A stretch of 64,000 bases of DNA, from contig JAJEKV010000071.1 in NCBI GenBank assembly GCA_021234155.1, forward strand, positions 560,001 through 624,000, written 5' to 3'. The DNA is from Isoetes taiwanensis. Taxonomy: Eukaryota > Streptophyta > Lycopodiopsida > Isoetales > Isoetaceae. The notes below the pieces were generated by a model, which was not told the origin of the DNA, did not search any database, and was given only the letters and a program-made list of their open reading frames with translations. Made by a program: the position numbers and the translations under genes. Within the stretch, counting starts at the first letter, position 1. The number at the start of each line of letters is the position of its first letter. Of the stretch, positions 1-11,165 are shown in pieces.

Positions 1-17
1 GGACAAAGATCATTTCA

Positions 18-29
18 AGGTGGGGAGAA
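18..29 (+). other. Polypurine tract of family A gypsy element
   Basis: AGGTGGGGAGAA lies directly before the TG start of the LTR. The same tract, reverse-complemented, abuts the inner edge of the 3' LTR at 25714-25725. In LTR retrotransposons this purine run primes plus-strand DNA synthesis. It shows that the following LTR is a 3' LTR and that the element body lies to the left, outside the window. Confidence 0.8.
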
Positions 30-1578
30 TGTGACGTTCCAAAAGACAAGATATCGCGCCCCGTGACGCACATTGTATCTTTGCAGCCACGCCGTATTAC
101 CACCCCGATTGACGGGTAATGCCAACGATAGCCAGGTAAGTAGCCCTAGGGGCAACTTACTAGGAGTGTTCATATATTATTAATGTGCACATGTGCACAT
201 TAATGAGGGCACACCTTCCATGTTGGCATATTTTGCCACCTAGCCACTAAAGGCAAGTGGGGCCTTTCCACTATCCCACATGCCAAATTGGGTAATTGGA
301 AACCCTAGCCTAAACCCCCATGTCTATTTAGGGTAGGAAAAACCCTAGCTTGCTAGTTTTCGCCCTTAGGGTTTTAGAGCTTTCGCTTTTTGGCTGCCCC
401 AGAGCCAAAACCGCCCCCCACGCCGCCCTTAATTTGCGCCATCGGCTTCCCGAATTGATCACCAAAGCAGGATGGTTGAACTCAGTGTCGAGGAGCCACT
501 CAAGGATCAGAGTTTGGTCAATTTAATAGCTTAAACCGCCTTCTAGTCATAGAATCAGAGGTTTAGACTATTAAATTGCCCATAGTAGCTATCTAGATCT
601 TAGATCTCGACACTAACTAAAAAGAACCTAACTCTATGATTAGATCTAGTTCTTTAGCTCTTCCGTGATATATTTGGATGATGTATTTCTGTGAACTCCT
701 TGTATTGGGAAGGGGGTAGAGGCCCCAAAGCTTGTAGTTGATGCTCCTAGAGTAGCCTCTCTAGCACAATCAGATTCGCCTGTACAAGAGCCACACCGGT
801 TGTGGGTGAAGGGGCCGTGACCGCTAAGAAGGAGATTCATGTCCTCGACTCTTGAACGATCCCCCGGTGTGTAAAGCCTACCGGGATCATTGTGACTAGG
901 TCTGATGGCTTACCACCGAAAAGCGGTAAGGCATGGGCTCACACCCGCGGAAGTGGTGTACACTTTCCAAAGGGTTCAACACGAATACGGCAAAGGCCCT
1001 CTAGTCACCTTGAGTTAGCATGTAGATCTCTCGAGGGAGTGATCCCTACCGCCCCATCGAACTGGGAGGATGAGACCCGTGAATAGCCCCCTTCGGCTAT
1101 GCATCCGGCGGGCTACTGATCAGTCCCGACACTTTTCAGCCTACTCGCAAAGTGTGCACGGAGGGGCGGATGGAGTGGACAACCCTATGCCATGTTCTTA
1201 TGCCGCCAAATCCATTGCCATGAATTCGGCCCCAACGAACTCACGGAGACCCAAGCCGCCACCATCCTTTGAGTCCGAGCCTTGGGTAGGATCCCCTATG
1301 TGATGTGCTGATCTTTGTCTATGCAGATATGAGGAGGACCATCCTTCGAGATGGTCACAGATGTTGATGTATGTGCTACTGACATGTATGTTTACGCTTC
1401 CGCAGCTAGGTAGGCCCTGAGGGAGACGGGGTAGAATGACACCTTCACTCTTCCCACTGAGACTCGTTACGGGTGCGCTGGATATGTGGAGGGCCCCAGA
1501 CGATGATGGAGCTGGTGTGGGGGAAGAACTCCTGTTTGTATACGGTGAGTGCACCGTATACGAGTAGGGGACGTCACA
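30..1578 (+). repeat. 3' LTR of a plus-strand gypsy element, family A
   Basis: The LTR starts TGTGACGT and ends ACGTCACA, an 8-bp perfect inverted repeat. It is homologous, in the opposite orientation, to the LTRs at 23796-25713 and 62764-64000. It is about 370 bp shorter than the 23796 copy, and most of the difference is explained by the MITE inserted in that copy. It differs from those two much more than they differ from each other, so it belongs to a separate insertion. Open frames inside it (for example around 892-1554) match no protein and are LTR sequence. Confidence 0.85.
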
Positions 1579-2780
1579 ACTTCAGTGCGAAACAATAGAG
1601 CCAATTTATATGGATACAGTTCCAGGTTTCCTCCAATAAAATCTACCACTTTTTGAAAGAGATTAAGTTTAGTTTCAACGAAGGAGTGCAATACAACTAC
1701 TACAAGATTATCTGATGAAGATGTCCCAAGTGAACATTGTATGAAGGTTCGATCACCATCTTCTTATCTTATCTTTTTAAGTGAGTGGTGAATTGCCATC
1801 GCATATCTAGAAAAATGATCATTTTCTATAGAAAAAAAAATACCTGCAAAAACCGCCATCAAGAAACATTCTGAATAGCTTGTTTGGCTTCCTATAAGCA
1901 AACATGTTATAAGCAATTGTGAGCTATCTTGTGGCCTATCGTGCTATCTGAAGAGATATTGGTCCCAAGAGACCAACATGCAAAACTTGTTGTTAAATTA
2001 AAGAAAAAAAAGGGGCCTATGATGCAAAGAGTTAATGCATCTTAAAAAACAAAATTCTAATTGTGGTAGTACATAGTAAATTCTCTCTTTTTAAGTAGAA
2101 TATGGACCTCTTTAAACCTCTTTCTTTTGAGATGTAATGTTAATTATATCTTTAAAGCCACAGGCATTGAATCACTTCTGAATATACATTGCAAAATGTG
2201 TTCAAAGTACAACTGGCAAATATGATTCTGATGACTAATCTTTAAGGTGCTCCAAGCTTTAGCATGAACATCTGAAGCCTCCAGATAAAGAAAATCTTGG
2301 GCTATTTTAAGCTCATTCGCTCAAATTAAAAAAAATCTCTTACTGCATTACCTTCAACATCATATGATGCGATCCACTCCACCACTAGTTTCTTTGAACA
2401 TGGTAGAGCAACATGTTTAAGAGCATGCAAACGAGGATATGAGTAAGTCCCCTTGTGATTGTGGAAGACCAAAACACCTAGACTGATAAATTGACATGCA
2501 AATAAAGATGGACCACTAAACCAACCTTGATCGGAGAGATATGAATCAGACGGTCTAATGTACTACCCAACCATTGCTATTTTGATTTGTAGACCATCAA
2601 ACAAACTCATTGTGCTTTAAATCTTAATAGAAAAACAACTATATTAACCTAAATAAATTATAAAATTATCTGCCGGTATTCCCCCCTATGCCCATTTGCC
2701 CAATTCAGGATGCTCGTTCCCTTTTCTTAGTGAATAACCTGGTGACTTGGTATTCTAAATGTTGTGAGACTTTGAATGTA
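1579..2780. other. Gene-free spacer
   Basis: This AT-rich sequence lies between the family A LTR and the copia element. I see no convincing coding frame, RNA gene or repeat structure. It may be old host intergenic DNA or a decayed element. Confidence 0.5.
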
Positions 2781-2785
2781 TGATC

Positions 2786-3405
2786 TGTGAGAAAACAAAA
2801 GGAGATCATGTAATATTTGTTTAATTGTGTAGCTCTATGGTAAGTTGGGTCTTGGAACAAGTGATGATCTAGGATGTGATCATGATCTTTAAACTAAGAT
2901 CTATATGGACAATCAAACTTTGAAATTCGATGGAAAAGCTAAGGTGTGAAAGGAGAATTAAATATCCCAAAAGGTATGGTTCGAAAAGGGGCAGTTATTT
3001 TCGATGGTTCTATTATAGACGAATATTGCTTAATATATTAAGCAATGGTATAGTGACAAAATAGAGCATTCCGGATAAGCTATCCGATCGGTCCGGCATT
3101 GCAGAGATCGGTCCGGCACTTGAGCTGGATCGATCAAGATAAATACAAGGAGAATTGATCTTGTAGACGGATCTTGCATTGTAAGTTGCCGAACAGATTA
3201 AATCAATAAAGAGCTTGGGTTCTCGGGGTCAAAGGTCCATTGCTACAGTCATCGAAGTAATCCCAAATGAATAGTAATTATACTGTAGCAACCTATGGTT
3301 CTTGATTATATTGAAATTTGTATTGTCTAAGATATGCATTGCTAAATTGTTCCTAAGGTGAATTAAGGTGTTTGAATCATAATTGCCTAGACAATCTTTT
3401 CTTCA
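2786..3405 (+). repeat. Copia 5' LTR
   Basis: It starts TGTGAGAAAAC and ends CTTTTCTTCA, and the PBS follows one base later. It contains a 14-bp stretch (near 2972-2985) absent from the 3' LTR. A patch at about 3243-3290 differs strongly from the partner. A short direct repeat, GATCGGTCCGGCA, occurs twice near 3086-3118. Transcription of the element would start within this LTR. Confidence 0.93.
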
Positions 3406-3406
3406 T

Positions 3407-3418
3407 TGGTATCAGAGC
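3407..3418 (+). other. Copia primer binding site (initiator tRNA-Met)
   Basis: TGGTATCAGAGC is complementary to the 3' end of plant initiator tRNA-Met. It lies one base after the 5' LTR, the usual position and sequence for plant copia elements. Confidence 0.92.
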
Positions 3419-3430
3419 CTAACATTAAAG

Positions 3431-4513
3431 ATGTCAACACGTTTTGGTGTTAATTTGTTATCATCCATTGATGTTTTCAAGGGTGATAATGGTTTTCAGA
3501 TTTGGAAACAGGGAATAAGGCAGGTGCTTGAATTTGAGAACTTATGGCATTTGATTGAAGGAGACAATGCAAAAGTGGCAACTTCTGTGGCAGAATCAAG
3601 TGAGAGCACAGTTCAAGAATCGAGAACAGAAGGAGGTGGAGGTAATAGACCAAGTGTAGTTTCTAAACTAACTTCTGGATCTGTTGATGAGTTAAAGGTG
3701 ATGGAAGCACAGGCCATTATCACGAGCAAGGTTGGAACTGCTATCAAGCTAAAATTGAGAGGCATGAATCCAAAAGAAATGTGGGAGTATTTGGTAAGCC
3801 AATATGAAGTTAAGACTTCATCACAGATTGATGTTTTGGAGAAGCAACTCAGGAAGTTAAAATTGTATGAAAAAGATAATCTAACAGATTATTAGGAAAA
3901 GTTTGATTCCATTATTGCAGATTTGGAAGGAGCTGGTGTCATTCTTAATGAGCAGTATCAGATATTATCCTTGGCCAGATCTGTGGCACATAACAGCCAA
4001 ATTTTGCTACCTTGTTTCGGGAATGTTGCACGCATAAAAAGAACATGCGCCCAAATGATTAGGACTGAATCTGAGCAGAAAGGTGTAGGTGTTGAAGATG
4101 AGGAGCATTCTCCAGAAGTGTTGTATGCTGGTAAGGCCAAAAAAAGAGGAAATTTTAAGGAAAAAAAGGGTCCATGCTACAGTTGTAATAAGTATGGACA
4201 TTTAGAGGCTGAATGTCCTAATGTAGGGAAAAGCATTAGATGCTTTAATTGTGATGGCAAGGGTCACATAGCAGCAAGCTGTCCTAGTCCAAAAGGGACT
4301 TCAGAAAAGGGAAAAGGCAAAGAGAGATATTCAAATAATCGGGGCTCTTTTGTTAAATCAAATAGCAGTGTGAGAGGAAGAAGTCTCGAGATGAACATTG
4401 TGGAAACCAATTCAAGTGAAGAAGATGAAGCTGATGAAACAATGGAGGTAAACTCTGATCAGATTTTTTCCGTTTCTAATGAGTTAACCAAGAGCTATAA
4501 CAAATTTTTTTAG
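3431..4513 (+). pseudogene. gag: Copia Gag, one internal stop
   Basis: The Gag capsid and nucleocapsid part packages element RNA in cytoplasmic particles. I place the start at the ATG at 3431, after the PBS, because the upstream in-frame ATG at 3383 lies in the LTR. The N-terminal region reads like copia Gag ('FQIWKQGI', then 'LWHLIEGD'). A TAG at 3893-3895 interrupts it, and the same frame continues downstream. Two CCHC zinc knuckles follow near 4177-4218 and 4240-4281: CYSCNKYGHLEAEC and CFNCDGKGHIAASC. The frame closes at 4511-4513, where the protease part shifts frame. Family assignment is secure; activity of this copy is unlikely. Confidence 0.9.
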
Positions 4514-7500
4514 ATTCGAGAGCTGAAAAAACAGTGACATGTGATTCAAGGTTGCTCAGAGAATGTAAGGGAGCTGGAGCTGGACATGTGCAATTAGGTG
4601 ATGGTGCTTTGCAAAAAATTGAAGACTCAGGAGTGTTAGAATTGTTTGATCTAGATGGGAAAGCTGTTAAACTTAGAGATGTGCTTTGTGTGCCAGGACT
4701 TGTAAGGAATTTGATTTGCGAATTAGTGGACCTTGGATACAAGGTGGTCTTTGAAAGACTTGATTGTAAAATCTTTCTCAATAATGAAATAAAGTTTATT
4801 GGCAAAAGAGTTTGGAATTTGTTTGGTCTTGTGTATGAGCAACCTGTTAGTCTGAATAATGTTGAATGTGCTACATTTAAAACTTGGCATACACGGTTGT
4901 GTCATACAAATGCTGCAAATATAGAAGTATTGGCACAAAAGGGATTGTTATCTGCAGTCAAGGAACAAGGAGCAAAACAGCTGTGTGGAGGATGCATGCT
5001 TGGCAAGCAGACAAGATTACCTTTCAGGAGGACATTTAAAAGGGCAAAAGGATTATTGGATCTTGTTCACACAGATCTCTGTGGGCCTTTGAACATAACA
5101 AGTATGGCAGGAAATAGATACTTTATGACTTTTATTGATGATTTCAGCAGGAGAACTAAATGTTATCTTTTGAAGACCAAAGATCAAGCTTTTGAAGCTC
5201 TAAAAATATTTATAGCAGAAGCTCAACTGGAGACAGGAAGAAAAGTTAAATGCATAAGATCTGACAGAGGAGGTGAGTATTTGTTAGGTGAATTCAAAAC
5301 TTTTTGTGCTAACCGTGGAATTAGGAGACAATTAACTTGCAGATTTTCTCCTCAACAAAATGGAGTGGCTGAGAGAAAGAACAGGACCTTGCTCAATGCT
5401 GTAAGATCTATGTTGAAGTTTTCTGGATTAACTAATTATGTATGGGATGAAGCATTAAAGACTGCTGTCTTTGTTCAAAATAGTCTGCCTACATCTAGTA
5501 TTAATGGTGGAATACCAGAAATGTTTTGGACAGGAAAAACTCCAAGTTACAATGAATTAAGGGCGTATGGCTGCCTGGCTTATGTTCATGTTCCAGAGCA
5601 ACTAAGGCAAAAGTTGGATGACAGAGCATATATATCCTACTTGGTAGGGTATGATTCAAATTCGAAGGGGTAGAGATTGTATGATCCTGCTCAAAGGAAA
5701 ATATTAGTGAGCAGGGATGTTGTCTTTGATGAAGAAGAATTCTACAAAAGGATTCCTAAGGTTAATACCTATGATATGACTGAACAGGAGAAGAAGAATG
5801 AGATCAAAGAAATTCCAAAGGAAATAAACAAGGCTGGAGATAAAATCAGATTTGTGGATGACTCGAGTGATGTTGAAGAGGACAATATGGAAGCTGATAT
5901 TGAAGGTGATGTGCAAGCTGACACTGGACCCGAGAATACTCCTAGTGTGGCACAAGATCTTCCCATTGAACAACCTGCAAAAAGGGGCAGAAGGACTGAA
6001 GCACAGATTTTAAGAGGCGAGAACAAATCGATGCTTGAAAGGTATGGAAGGAATGAACAAGGTAAAAGCAAAAGGCCACATGCATATGAGTTAGAAGTTC
6101 ATAATATCTTTGATATTTTGCTGCTAGAAAACCCTGCAGTACCAAAGAGTTATTTTGAAGTTGTAAATAGTAGAGATTCAAGGTTTTGGTTGGAAGCCAT
6201 GCAAGATGAAATGGAAGCTTTCAAAAGAACAGAAACTTATGAAGTAGTTGACAGACCTGAAGGGAAGAATGTAATAGGAAGTAAGTGGATATTTAGAATA
6301 AAGCCAAGCAATGATGGCAAACTTAAAAAATTCAAGGCAAGATTAGTTGCACAGGGCTTAACTCAAAAAAAGGGACAGGACTTTGATGAGACTTTCTCAC
6401 CACTGGTCAAATTAAACAGCTTGAGAATTTTATTAGCCATGGCCAATGCACATGACCTCGAATTACATCATATGGATGTGAGCACTGCTTTTCTAAATGC
6501 AAAACTTGAAGAGGAAATTTATCTTAGACAAGCTCCAGGTTTTGAAATAGGTGAAGGGAAAGTCTGGAAGCTTAAGAGAGCAGTGTATGGTCTAAAACAG
6601 TCTCCTCGTGAATGGTACAAATGCATGAATAATTATCTACAAGAGCAAGGATTTCAGAAATTAAAATGTGATGGAAATTTATATAAATATAAGGCTGGAA
6701 AATACTGGTGTATGATAGCTTTGTTTGTTGACGATAATATAATGGTAGCAAATGGAAAAGATATATTGGAGCATTGTAAAAGTTTGCTGAATAAACGCTT
6801 TAAGATGACAGGCCTTGGAGAATTAAGAAGATTTTTGGGAATAGAGGTGTTGAGAGATAGGAAAAACAAAATTATAGCATTGAGCCAAAGAGGGCAGATT
6901 GAAAATATGCTTGAGAGGTTTGGCATGAAGGACTGCAATGTGGCTGCCACTCCAATGATATCTGGACTCAAAATATCAAAGCATTTGTGTCCACAAAATG
7001 AAGAAGAAAGGAAGCAAATGGAAGGTGTACCATATATGTCTCTCATAGGATGTTTATCCTATGTAGCTAATTGTACTAGGCCTGACATAGGCTTTGCAGT
7101 AAATATACTGAGCTGATACAATCATGACCTAGGAAGAACACATTGGATTGCAGCTAAGAGGATACTAAGGTATTTGAAAGGCACAATTGACTTTGGAATA
7201 AAGTATAATTCAGATGACATGATTCTCAAAGCATTTTGTGATGCTGACTGGGGAGGGGATTTAGATCAAAGGAAATCCACCTCTGGTTACATAACACTAC
7301 TAGGAGGAGCACCAGTGTCCTGGAAATGTAAAAAGCAAGACAATATAGCTCTATCTACTACAAAAGCAGAGTATAACTCAGCTTGCTTGATTGCTAAGGA
7401 GATTGTATGGGAAAGAAGACTTTTGAATGAGTTGGGATGCTGCCAAATGTTGCCTACTGAATCTTGTTCTCGTGGATAGTAATGAGTTGCATAGCAATGA

Positions 7501-7709
7501 CTAAAAATCCTGTTCTTGATGAAAGAACAAAACATATAGAATTGGAGATGCACTTTATTAGGGATTTGGTTTCCAAAAACTTGTTACAGTTAACTTATAT
7601 ACACTCTGATGAACAATTAGCAGACATACAAACCAAAGCTCTACCTGTGAGCAGATTTGAAAAACTCAGAAGATCTATACAGTGCTGTAGATCAGAGAAT
7701 ATTACATGA
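4505..7709 (+). pseudogene. pol: Copia Pol: protease, integrase, reverse transcriptase, RNase H
   Basis: The polyprotein matures the particle, copies the RNA and integrates the cDNA. The protease start shows 'FLDSRA', where active copia proteases have DSGA. The pre-integrase zinc site reads WHTRLCH...CGGCMLGKQ. The integrase triad shows in HTDLCGPL, RSDRGGEY and NGVAERKN (4534-5670). A TAG at 5671-5673 then interrupts the frame, followed by the RT (WLEAMQDEM, SKWIFRIK, STAFLNA, LFVDDN). A TGA at 7114-7116 falls where an Arg codon is expected, consistent with CGA to TGA deamination. RNase H follows (CDADWGGD, STTKAEYN), with a frameshift near 7455. The LTR-proximal end carries DEQLADIQTKAL. 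Integrase before RT is diagnostic of copia. Confidence 0.93.
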
Positions 7710-7719
7710 AGGGGAAGTA
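7708..7719 (+). other. Copia polypurine tract
   Basis: GAAGGGGAAGTA directly precedes the 3' LTR and is the expected primer for plus-strand synthesis. Confidence 0.85.
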
Positions 7720-8327
7720 TGTGAGAAAACAAAAGGAGATCATGTAATATTTGTTTAATTGTGTAGCTCCATGGTAAGTTGGGTCTTGGAACAAGTGATG
7801 ATCTAGGATATGATCATGATCTTTAAACTAAGATCTATATGGAGAATCAAACTTTGAAATTCGATGGAAAAGCTAAGGTGTGAAAGGAGAATTAAATATT
7901 CCAAAAGGGGCAGTTATTTTCGATGGTTCTATTATAGACAGATATTGCTTAATATATTAAGCAATGGTATAGTGACAAAATAGAGCATTCTGGATAAGCT
8001 ATCCGATCGGTCCGGCATTGCAGAGATCGGTCCGGCACTTGAGCTGGATCGATCAAGATAAATACAAGGAGAATTGATCTTGTAGACGGATCTTGCATTG
8101 TAAGTTGCCGAACAGATTAAATCAATAAAGAGCTTGGGTTCTCGGGGTCAAAGGTCCATTGCTACAAAGGATCGGCGCATCCCAAATGAACAAAGAATTA
8201 TAATCAGAAACAACCTATGGTTCTTGATTATATTGAAATTTGTATTGTCTAAGATGTGCATTGCTAAATTGTTCCTAAGGTGAATTAAGGTGTTTGAATC
8301 ATAATTGCCTAGACAATCTTTTCTTCA
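7720..8327 (+). repeat. Copia 3' LTR
   Basis: It is the direct repeat of 2786-3405, with the same TGTGAGAAAAC start and CTTTTCTTCA end. It lacks the 14-bp segment found in the 5' LTR and differs in a short patch near 8164-8212. Outside those patches there are few substitutions. Confidence 0.93.
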
Positions 8328-8369
8328 TGATCCTCCATTATATCCTATTGGAGTTTTTTTTTTTCTGAA

Positions 8370-9229
8370 AAAACTCTTCCATTAGGATGTGTCCGTTTGG
8401 GAGAAGGTAGGAGAATATTTTCCACATATGGTGGAGGTTGATATCACATAAAGACTGGCTTGAGGTTGCCATGAGGATATTTGCAAAAGTAAGGACCTTA
8501 TCAGCTCCATATATCGTATCCTCTTAGCTCCACAGCCCCTCCCACTGCAAAATGGATGGTACTTGCAGATTCTAGAACCTAATCGGATTCGTTCATGGCA
8601 TTGGCATTGGGATAAGTTGGATCCCAAAGTGTCTGTGTTTTGGTAGTAGGTTATCCATAGGTGCCTGCGTATATATCTGCAGTATGCTCGCTCTGCCTTT
8701 CAGACGATGAGACTATTGAGCATTGTCTCTTTGCTTGTACAGAAGTCCAACCAAGTCCAATGAGCATGGCCCAAGCTACAAGGTTTATTGTATAGCGCAC
8801 TAGATTGCCAATGTGTCCTCTTTGGCATCCTATCCTAATGCACGACCCCAAGCTAAGCAAAAAGACATTTCATCTTGGTTCTGGTTGGCTCCTATGGCTA
8901 ATCTAGGAGCATTGAAGACACCACATTTTTCAGGGCATTTACTCATCTGCCCATGGAGTCATTGTTGTAGCCCAGGCTAAGAGATTCATGGCTTATAGAT
9001 GTTCATCGCTAGAGTCAGACACAAAAGATCGTATTTGGATTCAGAACCTTTAAACTCTTACAACTAGTCTCCTCTACTGGAGTGAGTATGCAGTGCTTCA
9101 AGCTCGTGTTCCAAAGGCATCTCCTTATGTTTAACACAGACAGATGAGATATTTACATTGTGCAATTTTTACTCTTGCTTAAAGAACTTTTTTTTGTCCT
9201 TCAACCAAAAAAAAAAAGAAAAAAAAAAC
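8370..9229 (+). mobile_element. 3' fragment of a LINE with A-rich tail
   Basis: Plus-strand translation in shifting frames gives 'KLDPKVSVFW', 'HRC' and, after a gap, 'DDETIEHCLFACT'. This resembles the reverse-transcriptase zinc-binding (zf-RVT) region after the RT of plant LINEs. A C-terminal stretch ending in 'QARVPKASPY' follows. The fragment ends in an A-rich run at about 9207-9229, as expected for target-primed insertion. Stops and shifts show decay. The endonuclease and RT core are missing, so this is a 5'-truncated copy. Translation was by eye and the domain match needs a profile search. Confidence 0.6.
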
Positions 9230-9231
9230 AA

Positions 9232-9391
9232 GCTTGCAAATAAGTTTGGGCAAAGACCTACAAAAGTCTCCTTGCGCTACCTCTTCAAGGAAATACCCCT
9301 CTTCTCAGACAAAGTTCGGCAGGGGTTGCTTGAGCATGTGAATTATGAAGCTGAAGAATCAGGGCAAACGCCAGAAAAGAAGACCCAATAA
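9232..9391 (+). CDS. Possible 3'-terminal exon of an unidentified host gene
   Basis: An open frame directly after the LINE tail encodes about 50 residues with a mixed, non-repetitive composition ('RPTKVSLRYLFKEIPLFSDK' ... 'EAEESGQTPEKKTQ', stop at 9389-9391). An AT-rich stretch with an AATAAA-like signal (AAATAAGG near 9565) follows, as in a 3' UTR. I do not recognise the family. The exon's left edge is unclear because the LINE tail abuts it. It would be convergent with the RING-H2 gene. It could also be part of the LINE or chance. Confidence 0.25.
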
Positions 9392-9499
9392 CCTTGCAAT
9401 AAAGCCAATGGCTATGGCAGAAAGATAGAAAGCAAACGCCAGAAAAGAAGACCCAATAACCTTGCAATAAAGCCAATGGCTATGGCAGAAAGATAGAAA
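9364..9499 (+). repeat. 68-bp tandem duplication (two copies)
   Basis: The unit beginning GCAAACGCCAGAAAAGAAG occurs at 9364-9431 and again, essentially identical, at 9432-9499. It covers the stop codon and start of the 3' UTR of the possible exon at 9232-9391. The near-identity points to a recent duplication. Confidence 0.9.
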
Positions 9500-9706
9500 G
9501 CATAGCGGGACACTTTAAAATTGCAGGAAATGTTGTACCTCCCTTTTTTATTGTAGTTTTTTCATTAAATAAGGTATTGAAATGCAAAGTTTGCCTGTCG
9601 TTTTTGCATTAAATATTCAAAAAAATATAATATCTCATGCCTCTCATGTAACCTAAACTTTAGATAACCTTCTCGTATCTAACCTTTTTGTAAAACTACA
9701 ATTAAA

Positions 9707-9928
9707 TAAAGGGCCGTTCACATGATAGCATTTTGGCTCAGCAAATGTAAGCAGTTGATTTCGTGCTGCTTGCTGCTTCAAATACCTCCGGCTGAATCAG
9801 CCACGCGGGTAGCATCCCGCCACAGCTGAACTCTCATAACGGGCTGAATTTTTTCTAGCTCAGCTCAAGTTCAGCAAGGAGTCACTCAGCCGTCCCACCG
9901 GCAATCTGTCCATGTGAACCCAGCATAA
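9707..9928. mobile_element. Tourist/Harbinger-type MITE, 216 bp
   Basis: The element spans 9710-9925, flanked by TAA at 9707-9709 and 9926-9928. The left end is AGGGCCGTTCACATG. The right end, read on the other strand, is TGCTGGGTTCACATG, so the inner GTTCACATG is shared. A 3-bp TAA duplication and G-rich ends fit PIF/Harbinger-derived MITEs. It has no coding capacity. Confidence 0.65.
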
Positions 9929-10217
9929 AACAACACAAGAATTTGAAATGCAAAGTTTGAAATGTTATGTAGAATGGCATTCTTGCTGCCCCCATGACCT
10001 ACAGAATCAGGGAGCACCGTGTAGGCGCGACCCCATGCCAGCCTACACCCCATGCCATTCTACTACTACGTCAAGGTAGGAGGCAATTTGTCATATATTC
10101 CAACAATGAATCAATTAAACGGATACAGTGGAAAAGCCCGTCCTTTATGTGCATGAAGAATAAGCAAAAATGTCCTTTATGTGCATGTTTATGATGGGCA
10201 GACGTCTCTCCTTGAGA
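9929..10217. other. Short intergenic spacer, 3' side of the RING gene
   Basis: I see no coding frame. It probably includes the 3' UTR of the minus-strand RING-H2 gene. A short direct repeat (CCCCATGCCA, near 10030-10056) is the only structure noted. Confidence 0.5.
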
Positions 10218-11165
10218 CTAACTAGTCTTCAAATCAGATCCAGACTGTAATGCTACATAATTCCCTTCTTCCGACATGAAGTTTCCCTTCTCCAGATCTA
10301 TGTTATGGCTTGAAGATGTAGCAGAAGCACTCCTTATCATAATTTGCCCTTTTCTGTCCATATCATTGGTCACTGAACCCATGATATCTATAGATATACT
10401 TGAATCCCTTATGTCAGAAGAATCATTTGGCCTACTTGTGGAAGAATTTACAAATGTGAAGTTTTTAGAGCTAGAAGAAGATCCCTCTTCAAGCATGCTC
10501 GATAAATATCCTGATGCGTTTTTGTCTGTTTCAATATCCTGAGCAGCCAATCTCAAAGACTCAGAATTATGCGAGAGAGATCGCATAGCCGGCATGTTTT
10601 GATCATCAGCTACTCTCAGTTCAATAGATGATGTTCGCTGCTGTGCATATGATAATTCCTGAACAGGATAAGAATTCGAGTTGGAAGCTGAGAAAGGATC
10701 ACAACTAGTAGCTACAACAGGGCCTAGAATGTACCTGCAAAGAGGACATGTGGTATGGCAACGAAGCCATTTGTCTATGCAATCTGGATGAAAAGAGTGG
10801 CCACATGCAGAAAGCAACCTTAGCTTGTCATCCTCTTTAAATTCTGTCAAACATACCACACATTCATATTCTTCCTTGCCTAACCCCAGCCTTTTTACAG
10901 AGGCATACCTTCTGATTGGAAATTTCTTCACCATATCGGGGTCCATGCCATGACATCCATCATCCTGCTGCCAATTCACAGGATTAGCATTAGCAACCCC
11001 AGCATTGATTTGCCTTATATACATGAGAACCATATCCAGAAAAAGAAACAGTACCATCATTACTACTAGAACTATTACCACGGTTGTATTGAAAGAATGG
11101 CCTAAAGAGCTGAAATCTGTATCATCTATAGTGCCTACAGGCACCGGACTGGCATCTGTGCTCAT
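10218..11165 (-). CDS. ATL-type RING-H2 E3 ubiquitin ligase, intact
   Basis: The protein has 315 residues. The family transfers ubiquitin from an E2 to target proteins at membranes. One hydrophobic segment at residues 28-50 is a likely membrane anchor. A GLD-like stretch follows at 74-89 (GMDPDMVKKFPIRRY). The RING-H2 at 102-143 has all eight ligands: C102, C105, C121, H123, H126, C129, C140 and C143, with the Trp (W133) that contacts E2 in this family. The long C-terminal tail is Ser-rich and probably disordered. There are no introns and no defects, which is typical of ATL genes. The start is the first ATG of the frame before the hydrophobic segment. Composition differs from the surrounding transposons. 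The exact orthologue and substrate cannot be read from the sequence. Confidence 0.92.
   Translation of the reverse strand: MSTDASPVPVGTIDDTDFSSLGHSFNTTVVIVLVVMMVLFLFLDMVLMYIRQINAGVANANPVNWQQDDGCHGMDPDMVKKFPIRRYASVKRLGLGKEEYECVVCLTEFKEDDKLRLLSACGHSFHPDCIDKWLRCHTTCPLCRYILGPVVATSCDPFSASNSNSYPVQELSYAQQRTSSIELRVADDQNMPAMRSLSHNSESLRLAAQDIETDKNASGYLSSMLEEGSSSSSKNFTFVNSSTSRPNDSSDIRDSSISIDIMGSVTNDMDRKGQIMIRSASATSSSHNIDLEKGNFMSEEGNYVALQSGSDLKTS

Larger units (their letters stand above)
2781..8332 (+). mobile_element. Full-length Ty1/copia retrotransposon with target duplication
   Basis: The element occupies 2786-8327 (5542 bp). TGATC at 2781-2785 and again at 8328-8332 is the 5-bp target-site duplication. 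It has two LTRs of about 610 bp, a tRNA-Met primer site, a purine tract, and a gag-protease-integrase-RT-RNase H order, which is the copia order. The coding region is broken by three in-frame stops and at least two frameshifts. This copy therefore looks non-autonomous, though its clear boundaries and similar LTRs make it fairly young. Confidence 0.95.
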
